Positions 33,951 through 42,536 of a DNA stretch of 64,000 bases are shown here, one piece after another. The stretch covers positions 434,001 through 498,000 of the forward strand of contig JAHJWB010000001.1 in assembly GCA_018828125.1 (NCBI GenBank), read 5' to 3'. The number at the start of each line of letters is the position of its first letter. Within the stretch, counting starts at the first letter, position 1. The translations under genes and the position numbers were made by a program. This DNA comes from Gammaproteobacteria bacterium (lineage in GTDB: Bacteria; Pseudomonadota; Gammaproteobacteria; Burkholderiales; Burkholderiaceae_C). Below the pieces are notes generated by a model that was not told where the DNA came from, did no database searches, and saw only the letters and a program-made list of their open reading frames with translations.

Positions 33951-36923
33951 ATGTTGTTAACCAAGAAGTCCTCCCACACGGGGCAGACCGTATCGTCGTC
34001 TGCCTCTCCTTTTGTGCACAGCCTGCGTCGCGGCCTGTCGCAAGCGCTGCCCACCATGGACCGGCGTTCGTTCCTGCGCCGCTCCGGCCTTGGTGTGGGC
34101 GTCGGTATTGCTGCATCGCAGCTGGTGCTGGTCAAAAAGTCAAACGCTGCCGAGGGCGCCAAAGTCGCAATCGGCGACAGCAAGATCGAAGTGCGGCGCA
34201 CCATCTGTACCCACTGCTCGGTGGGTTGCGCAGTGGATGCCATTGTTGAAAACGGCGTTTGGGTGCGGCAGGAGCCGGTGTTTGATTCACCTATCAACCT
34301 GGGCGCCCATTGCGCCAAGGGTGCTGCTCTGCGTGAACACGGCCACGGCGAATACCGCCTGCGCTACCCCATGAAGCTGGTCAACGGCAAGTACGAGCGC
34401 ATCAGCTGGGACACAGCGCTGAATGAAATCACCGCCAAGATGAAAGAGCTGCGCGCGGCCAGTGGCCCCGACAGCGTTTATTTTGTGGGCTCGTCCAAGC
34501 ACAACAACGAGCAGGCGTATTTGATGCGCAAGTTCGTGAGCTTCTGGGGCACCAACAACTGCGACCACCAGGCCCGCATCTGCCACTCCACCACGGTGGC
34601 GGGAGTGGCCAACACTTGGGGCTACGGCGCCATGACCAATTCGTACAACGACATGCAGAACAGCAAGTGCGCGTTGTACATCGGCTCCAATGCCGCTGAA
34701 GCCCATCCGGTCAGCATGCTGCACATGCTGCACGCCAAGGAAACGGGCTGCAAGATGATTGTGGTGGACCCGCGCTTTACTCGCACTGCCGCCAAGGCCG
34801 ATGAGTACGTGCGCATCCGCTCGGGCACCGACATTCCCTTCCTCTTCGGCTTGCTGTATCACATCTTCAAGAACGGCTGGGAGGACAAGCAGTACATCAA
34901 CGACCGTGTCTATGGCATGGAGAAGGTGCGCGAAGATGTGCTGGCCAAGTGGTCGCCTGACAAGGTGGAAGAGGCCTGCGGCGTCAAGGAAGACCAGATG
35001 TTCAAGGTGGCCCAGATGATGGCCACTGCCAAGCCTGCCACCATTGTGTGGTGCATGGGGCAGACACAGCACACCATCGGCAATGCCATGGTGCGTGCGT
35101 CGTGCATCTTGCAATTGGCCTTGGGCAATGTGGGCAAGTCTGGCGGCGGCACCAACATCTTCCGCGGTCACGACAACGTGCAAGGTGCCACGGACGTGGG
35201 CCCCAATCCAGACTCGCTGCCCGGCTATTACGGCTTGGCCGAAGGCTCGTGGAAGCACTTTGCTGCCGTGTGGGGCGTGGACTTCGAATGGATCAAAAAG
35301 CAGTACGCCTCGCCCGCGATGATGACCAAGAGCGGCATCACCGTGTCGCGCTGGATCGACGGTGTGCTGGAAAACAATGAACTGATCGACCAGGACTCCA
35401 ACCTGCGCGGCGTGTTCTTCTGGGGTCATGCACCCAACTCGCAAACCCGTGGCCTCGAAATGAAGCGCGCCATGGACAAGCTGGATCTGCTGGTGGTGGT
35501 GGACCCCTACCCATCGGCCACGGCCGCCATGGCCGCAATGCCCGGCAAGGCCGAGGACCAGAACCCCAATCGCGCGGTTTATCTGTTGCCAGCGGCAACG
35601 CAGTTTGAAACCAGTGGTTCTGTGACGGCGTCCAATCGTTCCATCCAGTGGCGCGAGAAGGTGATCGAGCCGCTGTGGGAGAGCCGCTCGGACCACATGA
35701 TCATGCACCAGTTCGCCGAGAAACTGGGCTTCGCGGCCGAGCTGTCCAAGAACTACAAAATGCAGAAGGTCAAGGGCATGGACGAGCCCGTGGTCGAAGA
35801 CATCCTGCGTGAAATCAACCGCGGCATGTGGACCATCGGCTATACCGGCCAAAGCCCGGAACGCCTGAAGGCGCACATGCGGAACATGCACTTGTTCGAT
35901 GTCAAGACGCTCAAATCAAAAGGCGGCAAGGACAAGGAAACGGGATATGACTTCGGGGGCGACTATTTCGGGCTCCCTTGGCCTTGCTACGGTACCCCCG
36001 AACTCAAGCACCCTGGTTCACCGAATTTGTACGACAACTCCAAGCATGTGATGGATGGCGGCGGTAATTTCCGAGCCAACTTTGGCGTGGAGCGCGATGG
36101 CAAGAGCCTGTTGGCAGAAGATGGCTCCCATTCGGTGGGGGCCGACATCACCACCGGTTACCCTGAGTTTGACCACGTGTTGCTCAAGAAGCTGGGCTGG
36201 TGGGACGACCTGACCGATGCCGAAAAATCCAAGGCAGAAGGCAAAAACTGGAAGACTGATCTGTCCGGCGGCATTCAGCGTGTGGTGATGCAGGGGCACG
36301 GCTGCCATCCATTCGGCAACGCCAAGGCCCGCGCCGTGGTGTGGAACTTCCCTGATGCAATTCCGCAGCACCGTGAGCCTTTGTATGGCACCCGGCCAGA
36401 CCTCATGGCCAAGTACCCCACACATGACGACAAGAAAGCCTTCTGGCGCCTGCCGACTCTTTACAAGAGCGTGCAGGACAAGAACATCGCTGACAAGATA
36501 AACGAGAAGTTCCCGCTCATCATGAGCTCCGGCCGTCTGGTCGAATACGAAGGCGGCGGCGAGGAAACCCGGTCCAACCCTTGGCTGGCCGAGCTGCAAC
36601 AAGAGTCGTTTGTCGAGATCAACCCCAAGACGGCCGCTGATCGCGGTATCCGCAACGGCGAACGTGTGTGGCTGAGTTCTCCGACCGGCGCGCGCATCAA
36701 TGTGCAGGCGTTGGTCACCGCGCGTGTGGCACCCGACACCGTGTGGATGCCGTTTCACTTCTCGGGCCACTGGCAGGGCGCCGACATGCTGGCGTATTAC
36801 CCCAAGGGCGCGGCGCCTGTGGTGCGCGGCGAAGCCGTGAACACGGCAACGACGTATGGCTACGACAGCGTGACCATGATGCAAGAAACCAAAACCACGA
36901 TCTGCAACGTGGAACGCGCCTGA
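33951..36923 (+). CDS. Periplasmic formate dehydrogenase (FDH3-type) catalytic alpha subunit
   Basis: This 990-residue molybdoenzyme is exported folded by TAT. The twin-arginine motif MDRRSFLRRSGLG lies at residues 36-48 behind a long N-region that is also conserved in relatives, so ATG 33951 is kept over 34056. The [4Fe-4S] ligands start with CTHCSVGC. The metal ligand is the Cys of HQARICHSTTVAG, encoded TGC and not selenocysteine. GSNAAEAHPV, IFRGHDNVQGATD and the C-terminal RLVEYEGGGEETRSNPWL domain follow. It oxidises formate in the periplasm and passes electrons to the beta and gamma subunits. Confidence 0.94.
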   Translation: MLLTKKSSHTGQTVSSSASPFVHSLRRGLSQALPTMDRRSFLRRSGLGVGVGIAASQLVLVKKSNAAEGAKVAIGDSKIEVRRTICTHCSVGCAVDAIVENGVWVRQEPVFDSPINLGAHCAKGAALREHGHGEYRLRYPMKLVNGKYERISWDTALNEITAKMKELRAASGPDSVYFVGSSKHNNEQAYLMRKFVSFWGTNNCDHQARICHSTTVAGVANTWGYGAMTNSYNDMQNSKCALYIGSNAAEAHPVSMLHMLHAKETGCKMIVVDPRFTRTAAKADEYVRIRSGTDIPFLFGLLYHIFKNGWEDKQYINDRVYGMEKVREDVLAKWSPDKVEEACGVKEDQMFKVAQMMATAKPATIVWCMGQTQHTIGNAMVRASCILQLALGNVGKSGGGTNIFRGHDNVQGATDVGPNPDSLPGYYGLAEGSWKHFAAVWGVDFEWIKKQYASPAMMTKSGITVSRWIDGVLENNELIDQDSNLRGVFFWGHAPNSQTRGLEMKRAMDKLDLLVVVDPYPSATAAMAAMPGKAEDQNPNRAVYLLPAATQFETSGSVTASNRSIQWREKVIEPLWESRSDHMIMHQFAEKLGFAAELSKNYKMQKVKGMDEPVVEDILREINRGMWTIGYTGQSPERLKAHMRNMHLFDVKTLKSKGGKDKETGYDFGGDYFGLPWPCYGTPELKHPGSPNLYDNSKHVMDGGGNFRANFGVERDGKSLLAEDGSHSVGADITTGYPEFDHVLLKKLGWWDDLTDAEKSKAEGKNWKTDLSGGIQRVVMQGHGCHPFGNAKARAVVWNFPDAIPQHREPLYGTRPDLMAKYPTHDDKKAFWRLPTLYKSVQDKNIADKINEKFPLIMSSGRLVEYEGGGEETRSNPWLAELQQESFVEINPKTAADRGIRNGERVWLSSPTGARINVQALVTARVAPDTVWMPFHFSGHWQGADMLAYYPKGAAPVVRGEAVNTATTYGYDSVTMMQETKTTICNVERA

Positions 36924-36947
36924 TAGCGCGCCATACGGAGACCCAAC

Positions 36948-37565
36948 ATGGCACGAATGAAATTCATCTGCGATGCAGAGCGCTGCATCGAATGCAACGG
37001 TTGTGTGACCGCCTGCAAGAACGAGCATGAGGTCCCGTGGGGCGTGAACCGCCGCCGCGTCGTGACGCTCAACGACGGTGTACCCGGCGAGAAATCCATC
37101 TCGGTGGCCTGCATGCACTGCAGCGACGCGCCCTGTATGGCGGTCTGCCCCGTCAACTGCTTTTACCGCACCGAAGAGGGCGTGGTACTGCACGACAAGG
37201 ACGTGTGCATCGGCTGCGGCTACTGCAGCTACGCCTGCCCCTTTGGTGCCCCTCAATTTCCATCGTCGGGCACGTTTGGTGTGCGCGGCAAGATGGACAA
37301 GTGCACCTTCTGCGCCGGTGGCCCTGAAACACACGGCAGCCAGTCCGAGTTCGAGAAGTACGGTCGCAACCGTTTGGCTGAAGGCAAGCTGCCTGCCTGC
37401 GCGGAAATGTGCTCTACCAAGGCCCTGTTGGCCGGTGACGGCGACGTTGTGGCAGACATCTTCCGCAACCGCGTGGTGCAGCGTGGCAAGGGCGCCGAGG
37501 TGTGGGGCTGGGGCACGGCCTACGGTTCGCAACAGGCGGGTCAGCCCGCAGGAGGCAAGTCATGA
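36948..37565 (+). CDS. Formate dehydrogenase FDH3 beta subunit (4Fe-4S protein)
   Basis: This 205-residue ferredoxin-type electron-transfer subunit has four cysteine groups suited to four [4Fe-4S] clusters: CIECNGCVTACKNEH, CMHCSDAPCMAVCPVNC, CIGCGYCSYACPFGAP, and CTFC paired with CAEMCSTKALL. It has no TAT signal, so it is presumably exported in complex with the alpha subunit. It begins 24 bases after the alpha gene and overlaps the next small gene by ATGA. Confidence 0.93.
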   Translation: MARMKFICDAERCIECNGCVTACKNEHEVPWGVNRRRVVTLNDGVPGEKSISVACMHCSDAPCMAVCPVNCFYRTEEGVVLHDKDVCIGCGYCSYACPFGAPQFPSSGTFGVRGKMDKCTFCAGGPETHGSQSEFEKYGRNRLAEGKLPACAEMCSTKALLAGDGDVVADIFRNRVVQRGKGAEVWGWGTAYGSQQAGQPAGGKS

Positions 37566-37798
37566 AGCGTGTACACCTCATTCTCTCCACCACCCTTGCC
37601 GTGGCTGCGTTGACGGCGTGCGGCGAGAAGCCGCAAACGGGCGCAGGTATCCGTGGCGACGCGGCACCTTTCGCCGGTACTGGCAGCAACTTCATGAACC
37701 CCGGCTGGAAGGCGGGTGACAAAGCCAGCTGGGAAGCCCAGTTGAAGACGCGCCAGCAGTACGGTCAAAACGAATACACCCGCACCCAATCCAAGTGA
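37562..37798 (+). CDS. Small lipoprotein within the formate dehydrogenase operon
   Basis: This 78-residue protein has a lipoprotein signal (MKRVHLILSTTLAVAALTAC, lipobox LTAC, Cys20). The mature part is short and hydrophilic and ends ARQQ-like: QLKTRQQYGQNEYTRTQSK. I do not recognise a named family. It sits between the beta and gamma subunit genes with ATGA coupling, so a role in assembling or anchoring the periplasmic enzyme is likely but inferred. Confidence 0.75.
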   Translation: MKRVHLILSTTLAVAALTACGEKPQTGAGIRGDAAPFAGTGSNFMNPGWKAGDKASWEAQLKTRQQYGQNEYTRTQSK

Positions 37799-37806
37799 GG
37801 CCCACC

Positions 37807-39018
37807 ATGAAACACATCGTGTGGTCATTGGCGTTGGCGGCTGGCCTTGCCTGGGTTCCGGCCCATGCGCAGGCGCCCGCGGCGTCGGATGCAGCGGCGG
37901 CCCCGGCCGCCGTGGCTCCCGCGCCGGCGGCCGCCCCTGCGGCGGCGCCCGGCGGCATTCAGAGCCAGAACATTTTTCAGGTGAAGCCTGACGCCAGCGC
38001 CGACCCCAAATATGCCGAGCAGACCAATGGCGAACGCGCCAAGGTGCAACCCGGCAACAACGCGCCCATGTGGCGCCAGGTTGGGCAGGGCGTGACGGGC
38101 TACAGCAGCCTTCCCAAACGCCAGGCGCCTGAAGCGGGTAACCTGATCCAACCTTTTGTGCAGTACCCCGGGTCCCGTGTGACGAGTGCGGGTGAGGCGT
38201 GGCGGCAGGTGCGCAACAACTGGATCATTCCTTACGGCGGGTCGTTGTTGCTGATCGTGGCGGGCGCCATTGCGCTGTTCTACTGGCGCAAGGGCATGAT
38301 GATGTTGCACGGCGCAGAGACCGGTCGCAAGATCGAGCGCTTTACCCCATTCGAGCGCTCTGCGCACTGGGCCAATGCCATCGCTTTTGTGGCGTTGGCC
38401 ATATCTGGTCTGGTGATGGCGTTTGGCAAGTTCCTCCTGCTCCCCATCATAGGCAGCACCTTGTTTGGCTGGCTGACCTACGCGCTCAAGAACCTCCATA
38501 ACTTTGCCGGCCCGCTGTTTGCGGTGTCTTTGATCATTGTGTTCTTCACGTTCCTCAAAGACAATCTGCCGCGCAAGGAAGACGCGACCTGGCTTGCCAA
38601 GGGGGGCGGAATGTTGTCCGGCAAAGAAGTGCCTTCTCACCGCTTCAACGCGGGCGAGAAACTGGTTTTCTGGGGCGGTGTGCTGGGCCTGGGCTTTATC
38701 GTGGTGGCGTCAGGGCTGGTGCTCGACATGCTGATTCCCGGCCTGATCTATGAGCGCGGCACCATGCAAATTGCGCACATGGTGCACGCTGTTGCCACGG
38801 TGGTGATGATGGTGATGTTCATGGGGCACATTTACATGGGCACCGTAGGCATGCAGGGCGCTTACAAAGCCATGAGAACGGGCTATGTGGACGAAACCTG
38901 GGCCAAGGAGCACCACGAACTCTGGTACGACGATATTCAGGCTGGCAAGATTCCCAAACAGCGCAGTGCCACAACGCCCACGGGCGAGGCCGCTGCAGGC
39001 AAGCCCGTTCAGGCATGA
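37807..39018 (+). CDS. Formate dehydrogenase gamma subunit, cytochrome b
   Basis: This 403-residue membrane anchor passes electrons from FDH to quinone through b-type haems. A signal peptide (LAAGLAWVPAHAQ) is followed by an Ala/Pro-rich stretch, a periplasmic segment of about 100 residues and one helix (GGSLLLIVAGAIALFYW). The FdhC/NarI-like core has FTPFERSAHWANAIAF, LHNFAGPLFAVSLIIVFF and MVHAVATVVMMVMFMGHIYMG, which carry the haem His residues. The long N-terminal part is typical of FDH3-type gamma subunits. Confidence 0.92.
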   Translation: MKHIVWSLALAAGLAWVPAHAQAPAASDAAAAPAAVAPAPAAAPAAAPGGIQSQNIFQVKPDASADPKYAEQTNGERAKVQPGNNAPMWRQVGQGVTGYSSLPKRQAPEAGNLIQPFVQYPGSRVTSAGEAWRQVRNNWIIPYGGSLLLIVAGAIALFYWRKGMMMLHGAETGRKIERFTPFERSAHWANAIAFVALAISGLVMAFGKFLLLPIIGSTLFGWLTYALKNLHNFAGPLFAVSLIIVFFTFLKDNLPRKEDATWLAKGGGMLSGKEVPSHRFNAGEKLVFWGGVLGLGFIVVASGLVLDMLIPGLIYERGTMQIAHMVHAVATVVMMVMFMGHIYMGTVGMQGAYKAMRTGYVDETWAKEHHELWYDDIQAGKIPKQRSATTPTGEAAAGKPVQA

Positions 39019-39434
39019 GGTTTCCCATGACGATGACACTCCTCGCACGTAAAACCCTGGTGGCACTGTGCGCCACCTGCGTCTGCACTTTGGCTGCAGC
39101 CAAGTTGCCCCCGCCGTCGCCGGAAGCCGCTGCCAAGGCTGCTGAGGCAGGTGCCAAAGCGGCCTGGGCAGGCAAGGTCGACGCCTACAAGCTGTGCATG
39201 TCGCAAGACAGGGTCGCAGCGCATTACCGCAAGTCCAATCCGACGGCAAAACCAGCGACCGCAGCTGCTTCGACTTGCACGGATCCGGGGCCTTTTGCCT
39301 ACACGCCACCTTCCGCCAAACCCCTTGAGGCTGCCGGTGCTCATTCGCCACCGGGCACGGCCAGCAGCCCGCCCAATACCCAGGTTCCACAGGCGCCTGG
39401 GGCAGCTGCATCGGCGTCGGCCCCCAAGTCGTGA
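39015..39434 (+). CDS. Exported hypothetical protein at end of the FDH operon
   Basis: This 139-residue protein has a signal peptide ending CTLAAAK. A short helical core (AAWAGKVDAYKLCMSQDRVA) has a Cys pair (Cys about 62 and 88), and a Pro/Ala-rich tail follows. I recognise no family. It overlaps the gamma gene by ATGA; an ATG at 39027 would shorten it by four residues. Position suggests a minor partner of the periplasmic formate dehydrogenase. Confidence 0.65.
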   Translation: MRFPMTMTLLARKTLVALCATCVCTLAAAKLPPPSPEAAAKAAEAGAKAAWAGKVDAYKLCMSQDRVAAHYRKSNPTAKPATAAASTCTDPGPFAYTPPSAKPLEAAGAHSPPGTASSPPNTQVPQAPGAAASASAPKS

Positions 39435-39467
39435 CCTGACCGCGCCGGCGGTAGACTATCCTGCGCA

Positions 39468-39502
39468 AAGCCGCACCACGCAACGTGGTGCGGCTTTTTC
39501 TT
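39468..39502 (+). terminator. Strong Rho-independent terminator of the FDH3 operon
   Basis: AAGCCGCACCACG-CAA-CGTGGTGCGGCTT is a 13-bp perfect stem with a 3-base loop followed by TTTC TTT, 33 bases after the last gene. It separates the FDH operon from fdhD. Confidence 0.93.
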
Positions 39503-39626
39503 TGGTGACGCGCGAGGGCGCGCCCCATGTGTAATTCGCACCTTAGGCTTTCGAAAAGTCCGCACTTTGCGCAGCGCCATTCCGATTCTTCCTGATGCGC
39601 CGGCGCGCACTGCGTACATTTGACCC

Positions 39627-40628
39627 ATGAGTTCCCGCCCTGATCCTGAATTTGCCCCCGCCTGGCCCCGTCTGACGCAGGCCCAGGCGCCCCTCACGCA
39701 TGCGGTCGACGTGGTCAATGAGCGCGGAGAACGCGAGCAGGTGCAGATCCCCGCCGAACGACCCCTCACCGTCTACGTCGACAAACGCGAGCTGGTCACG
39801 CTCATGACCCTGGGCGCGCAGCCTGAGCTGCTGGTGTTGGGCTACCTGCGCAACCAGCGGTTGGTGGAGTCGGTGTTTGACATCGAATCCATTACGGTGG
39901 ACTGGGACGTTCATGCCGCTGCGGTGCGCACGCGCCATGGCATCGCGCGCATCGAAGAGCGCACCGCCAGCAAGGTGGTAACCACGGGTTGCGGGCAGGG
40001 CAGTGTGTTTGGTGGACTGATGGACGAGGTGGACCGCATCGACCTGCCCGAGGCGCGGCTGACCCAGGCCCAGCTATACGGCATCGTGAACGCCATCCGC
40101 CTCAAGGAGAGCACCTACAAATCGGCAGGTTCGGTGCATGGCTGTGCATTGTTCCGGGGCGAGGATCTGCTGACTTTTGTCGAAGACGTGGGCCGCCACA
40201 ACGCTATCGACACCATTGCAGGCTGGATGTGGATGAATCCGGAATCGGTGCAGGCCGAATCTGCCAGCACGGGGCTCGCACCCGCGCCAACTGCAGCATG
40301 CCCCCGCTCCGGTAGCGATGCTGCGACTGCATCGGCCGGGCTCCACGTCCCGATGTCGGGCACCGACAAGGTGTTCTACACCACGGGCCGCCTCACCAGC
40401 GAGATGGTGATCAAGTCCGCACAGATGGGCGTGCCAATTGTGGTGTCACGCAGCGGCATGACGCAGATGGGCCATGCGGTGGCCCAGCAACTGGGCCTTT
40501 GCGCCATTGGCCGCGCGACCAACCGGCGCTTTGTGTGCTACAGCGGCGAGCACCGCCTGGTGCTGCAGCCTGAGCTGGCGTCGCCGCCGTCGATGGCGCC
40601 TGCCACGCCGCAACCTGGCGCTCAATAG
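39627..40628 (+). CDS. fdhD: Formate dehydrogenase accessory sulfurtransferase FdhD
   Basis: FdhD transfers sulfur from IscS to the bis-MGD cofactor, which formate dehydrogenases need for activity. Family motifs are EFLVLGYLRN-like LLVLGYLRNQRLV, VHGCALF, FVEDVGRHNAIDTIAGW, KVFYTTGRLTSEMVIKSAQM and VVSRSGMTQMGHAVA. Only one Cys (Cys122 in TTGCGQGSVFGG) stands where many homologues have CxxC. A Ser/Ala-rich insertion of about 40 residues follows GWMWMN. At 333 residues it is longer than E. coli FdhD (277). Confidence 0.93.
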   Translation: MSSRPDPEFAPAWPRLTQAQAPLTHAVDVVNERGEREQVQIPAERPLTVYVDKRELVTLMTLGAQPELLVLGYLRNQRLVESVFDIESITVDWDVHAAAVRTRHGIARIEERTASKVVTTGCGQGSVFGGLMDEVDRIDLPEARLTQAQLYGIVNAIRLKESTYKSAGSVHGCALFRGEDLLTFVEDVGRHNAIDTIAGWMWMNPESVQAESASTGLAPAPTAACPRSGSDAATASAGLHVPMSGTDKVFYTTGRLTSEMVIKSAQMGVPIVVSRSGMTQMGHAVAQQLGLCAIGRATNRRFVCYSGEHRLVLQPELASPPSMAPATPQPGAQ

Positions 40629-40688
40629 CCAGCGGACGGGCAGGATTCGGCATGCGGCGCGGTCACGCCGCAATGGCATGATGCGCGC

Positions 40689-42317
40689 ATGAAAGACCTG
40701 CACGCCGAGAGAAAGAGCGCCTGGGCAGACACCCTCCCCAGCCAATGGGGCCCCGAGCTCGCCAAGATTGAAATCCCGCTGGAGGGGCATCCAGAACCGG
40801 GGCTACAGCCCCAGGCGATGCAGTCGGCCCCGTCCGCCGCGGTGGCCGCCACGCGGCTGCCCCTCATGCGCTGGCTTGTCGAAGGCTTGCGCGCCACGCT
40901 GTTTTTTCGCCCCCGCACCGGCGCAAGCGCGCCCACACCCTGGCAGCTGATCGTGGTGGTGTTGCTCAGCACTGCGTTGATGCTGGGCATGGCCCGGCTG
41001 GAGGTGGTGGGGCCTGCGCAATTCAACCTGCGCAACTGGCTGACCCCGCTGTGGACCGGCCTCGTGTTGTTGTGGTTGGGCTGGTGGGCCATGGCGCCCG
41101 CGCAGTCCCGACCCCCCTCCGACGGGCACGCTCTGTCGGGCGGTGTCGCGGCCTGGTATGTGTTGTCCACCTGGGCGCCGCTGCTGCCCACGCTGGTGTT
41201 GTATGGCTTGTTGGCCACGGTAACGCACAAGCCCTCGCTGTGGGCCAGTGAGGCGGCGGGCATCGCGTTCTGGGTGATCTATGGCCTGCTCACGGTGTGG
41301 CTCGTGGCCGCGCTGGTGGTGGTCAGTGGTCGTTTCATTCGCTCGGCCGCCCGCACGGCGGTGTACACAGCCGGTCTGGTGGGCGTGATTGCGCTGGGCA
41401 CCTGGCAGTTTCCGGACCGGCCCTGGGAGTTTGATGCCGAGGCGGCGCGAGCACAGGCCGCGGCGTCGGGCGAGGCGGGTGAAGCAGCCCCCGAGCCCGT
41501 TCGGCTGGCACTGTCGCAGGCTGTGTTTGAGGCGCAGCAGCCCCTGCTGGAACAGCAGCTACAAAGCCTTGCACCCGAACGTGCCGGCGTGGTCGATGTC
41601 TACGGCTTGGTGTTTGCACCCTATGCGGGCGAAGAAGTGTTCCGCCGCGAGAGCACCATGGTCAGCACCCTGCTGCAAGAGCGTTTTGACGCCCAGGGCC
41701 GGGTGATCCATCTGCTCAACCATGCCGAAACCGCCAGCACCCATGCCTGGGCCACGCCGCAAAACCTGCAGCGTGCCATTGCCGGGCTGGCCCAGCGCAT
41801 GGACCGCGACAACGATCTGCTGGTGATCTACATGACCTCGCACGGCGCGCGCAACCACGAGCTGGCTGCCGCCCACTGGCCGCTGCAGGTGTCACCTGCC
41901 ACGCCTGAGATGCTGCGCGCAGCATTGGACGAGGCGGGCATTCGCAACCGCGTGATCGCCGTATCAGCCTGCTATTCGGGCGGCTGGATTGACCCCCTGG
42001 TCACGGATAGCACCCTGATCATGACGGCCGCCGATGCCACGCACACCTCCTATGGTTGTGGCACGCGATCGGAGCTCACGTTTTTTGGCCGCGCCGTGTT
42101 CAACGAGCAATTGCGCCAGACCCATTCGTTCAGCCAGGCTTTTGAAAAAGCGGTGCCCCTGATCGCAGAGCGCGAGATTGAGGCGGGCAAATCCGATGGG
42201 TTCTCCAACCCGCAGATCCGCGTAGGCACGCAGATTGCTCCTGTGCTGCAGTCGCTGGAGCAGCGCCTTGCGGCCACCCCGGGTGACAGCGTGCCGGTAG
42301 CTACCAGCGCAAGGTAG
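40689..42317 (+). CDS. Membrane-anchored C13 (legumain-like) family peptidase
   Basis: This 542-residue protein has an N-terminal region with about four or five membrane helices (residues 75-260: LIVVVLLSTALMLGMARL, AWYVLSTWAPLLPTLVLYG and others). A C-terminal caspase-fold domain follows. The catalytic His is in LLVIYMTSHGARNHELA and the catalytic Cys in VIAVSACYSGGWIDPL, the C13 pattern. Bacterial C13 proteins of this type have no established substrate. The domain is probably periplasmic or cytoplasmic depending on helix number, which I cannot fix. It lies 60 bases after fdhD. Confidence 0.82.
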   Translation: MKDLHAERKSAWADTLPSQWGPELAKIEIPLEGHPEPGLQPQAMQSAPSAAVAATRLPLMRWLVEGLRATLFFRPRTGASAPTPWQLIVVVLLSTALMLGMARLEVVGPAQFNLRNWLTPLWTGLVLLWLGWWAMAPAQSRPPSDGHALSGGVAAWYVLSTWAPLLPTLVLYGLLATVTHKPSLWASEAAGIAFWVIYGLLTVWLVAALVVVSGRFIRSAARTAVYTAGLVGVIALGTWQFPDRPWEFDAEAARAQAAASGEAGEAAPEPVRLALSQAVFEAQQPLLEQQLQSLAPERAGVVDVYGLVFAPYAGEEVFRRESTMVSTLLQERFDAQGRVIHLLNHAETASTHAWATPQNLQRAIAGLAQRMDRDNDLLVIYMTSHGARNHELAAAHWPLQVSPATPEMLRAALDEAGIRNRVIAVSACYSGGWIDPLVTDSTLIMTAADATHTSYGCGTRSELTFFGRAVFNEQLRQTHSFSQAFEKAVPLIAEREIEAGKSDGFSNPQIRVGTQIAPVLQSLEQRLAATPGDSVPVATSAR

Positions 42318-42536
42318 CCCCTGGTGTGGTGTTGCGCGCTATCCGGCACTTTATACCGTGTCTTTTCGGCCAGGGCTGCGTTGCAAATCCGCGCGATACC
42401 TACCCGTATCGCTGTGGTTTGCGCCTTGCCCTGACCAAAAATTCATCTGTTCTAAATGTGCCGCCAAGCGTGCAACACCACACTAGAAACCCCCCACAGC
42501 CCGCCAGCCCGTTCGCTTTGCGCTAAGGTCCACGCC

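Noticed and set aside
42295..42318. Partial hairpin repeat at the end of the C13 peptidase gene (ggtagctaccagcgcaagg)
   Set aside because: Only the left flank and half of one arm match. There is no second arm, so chance similarity is as likely as a truncated copy.
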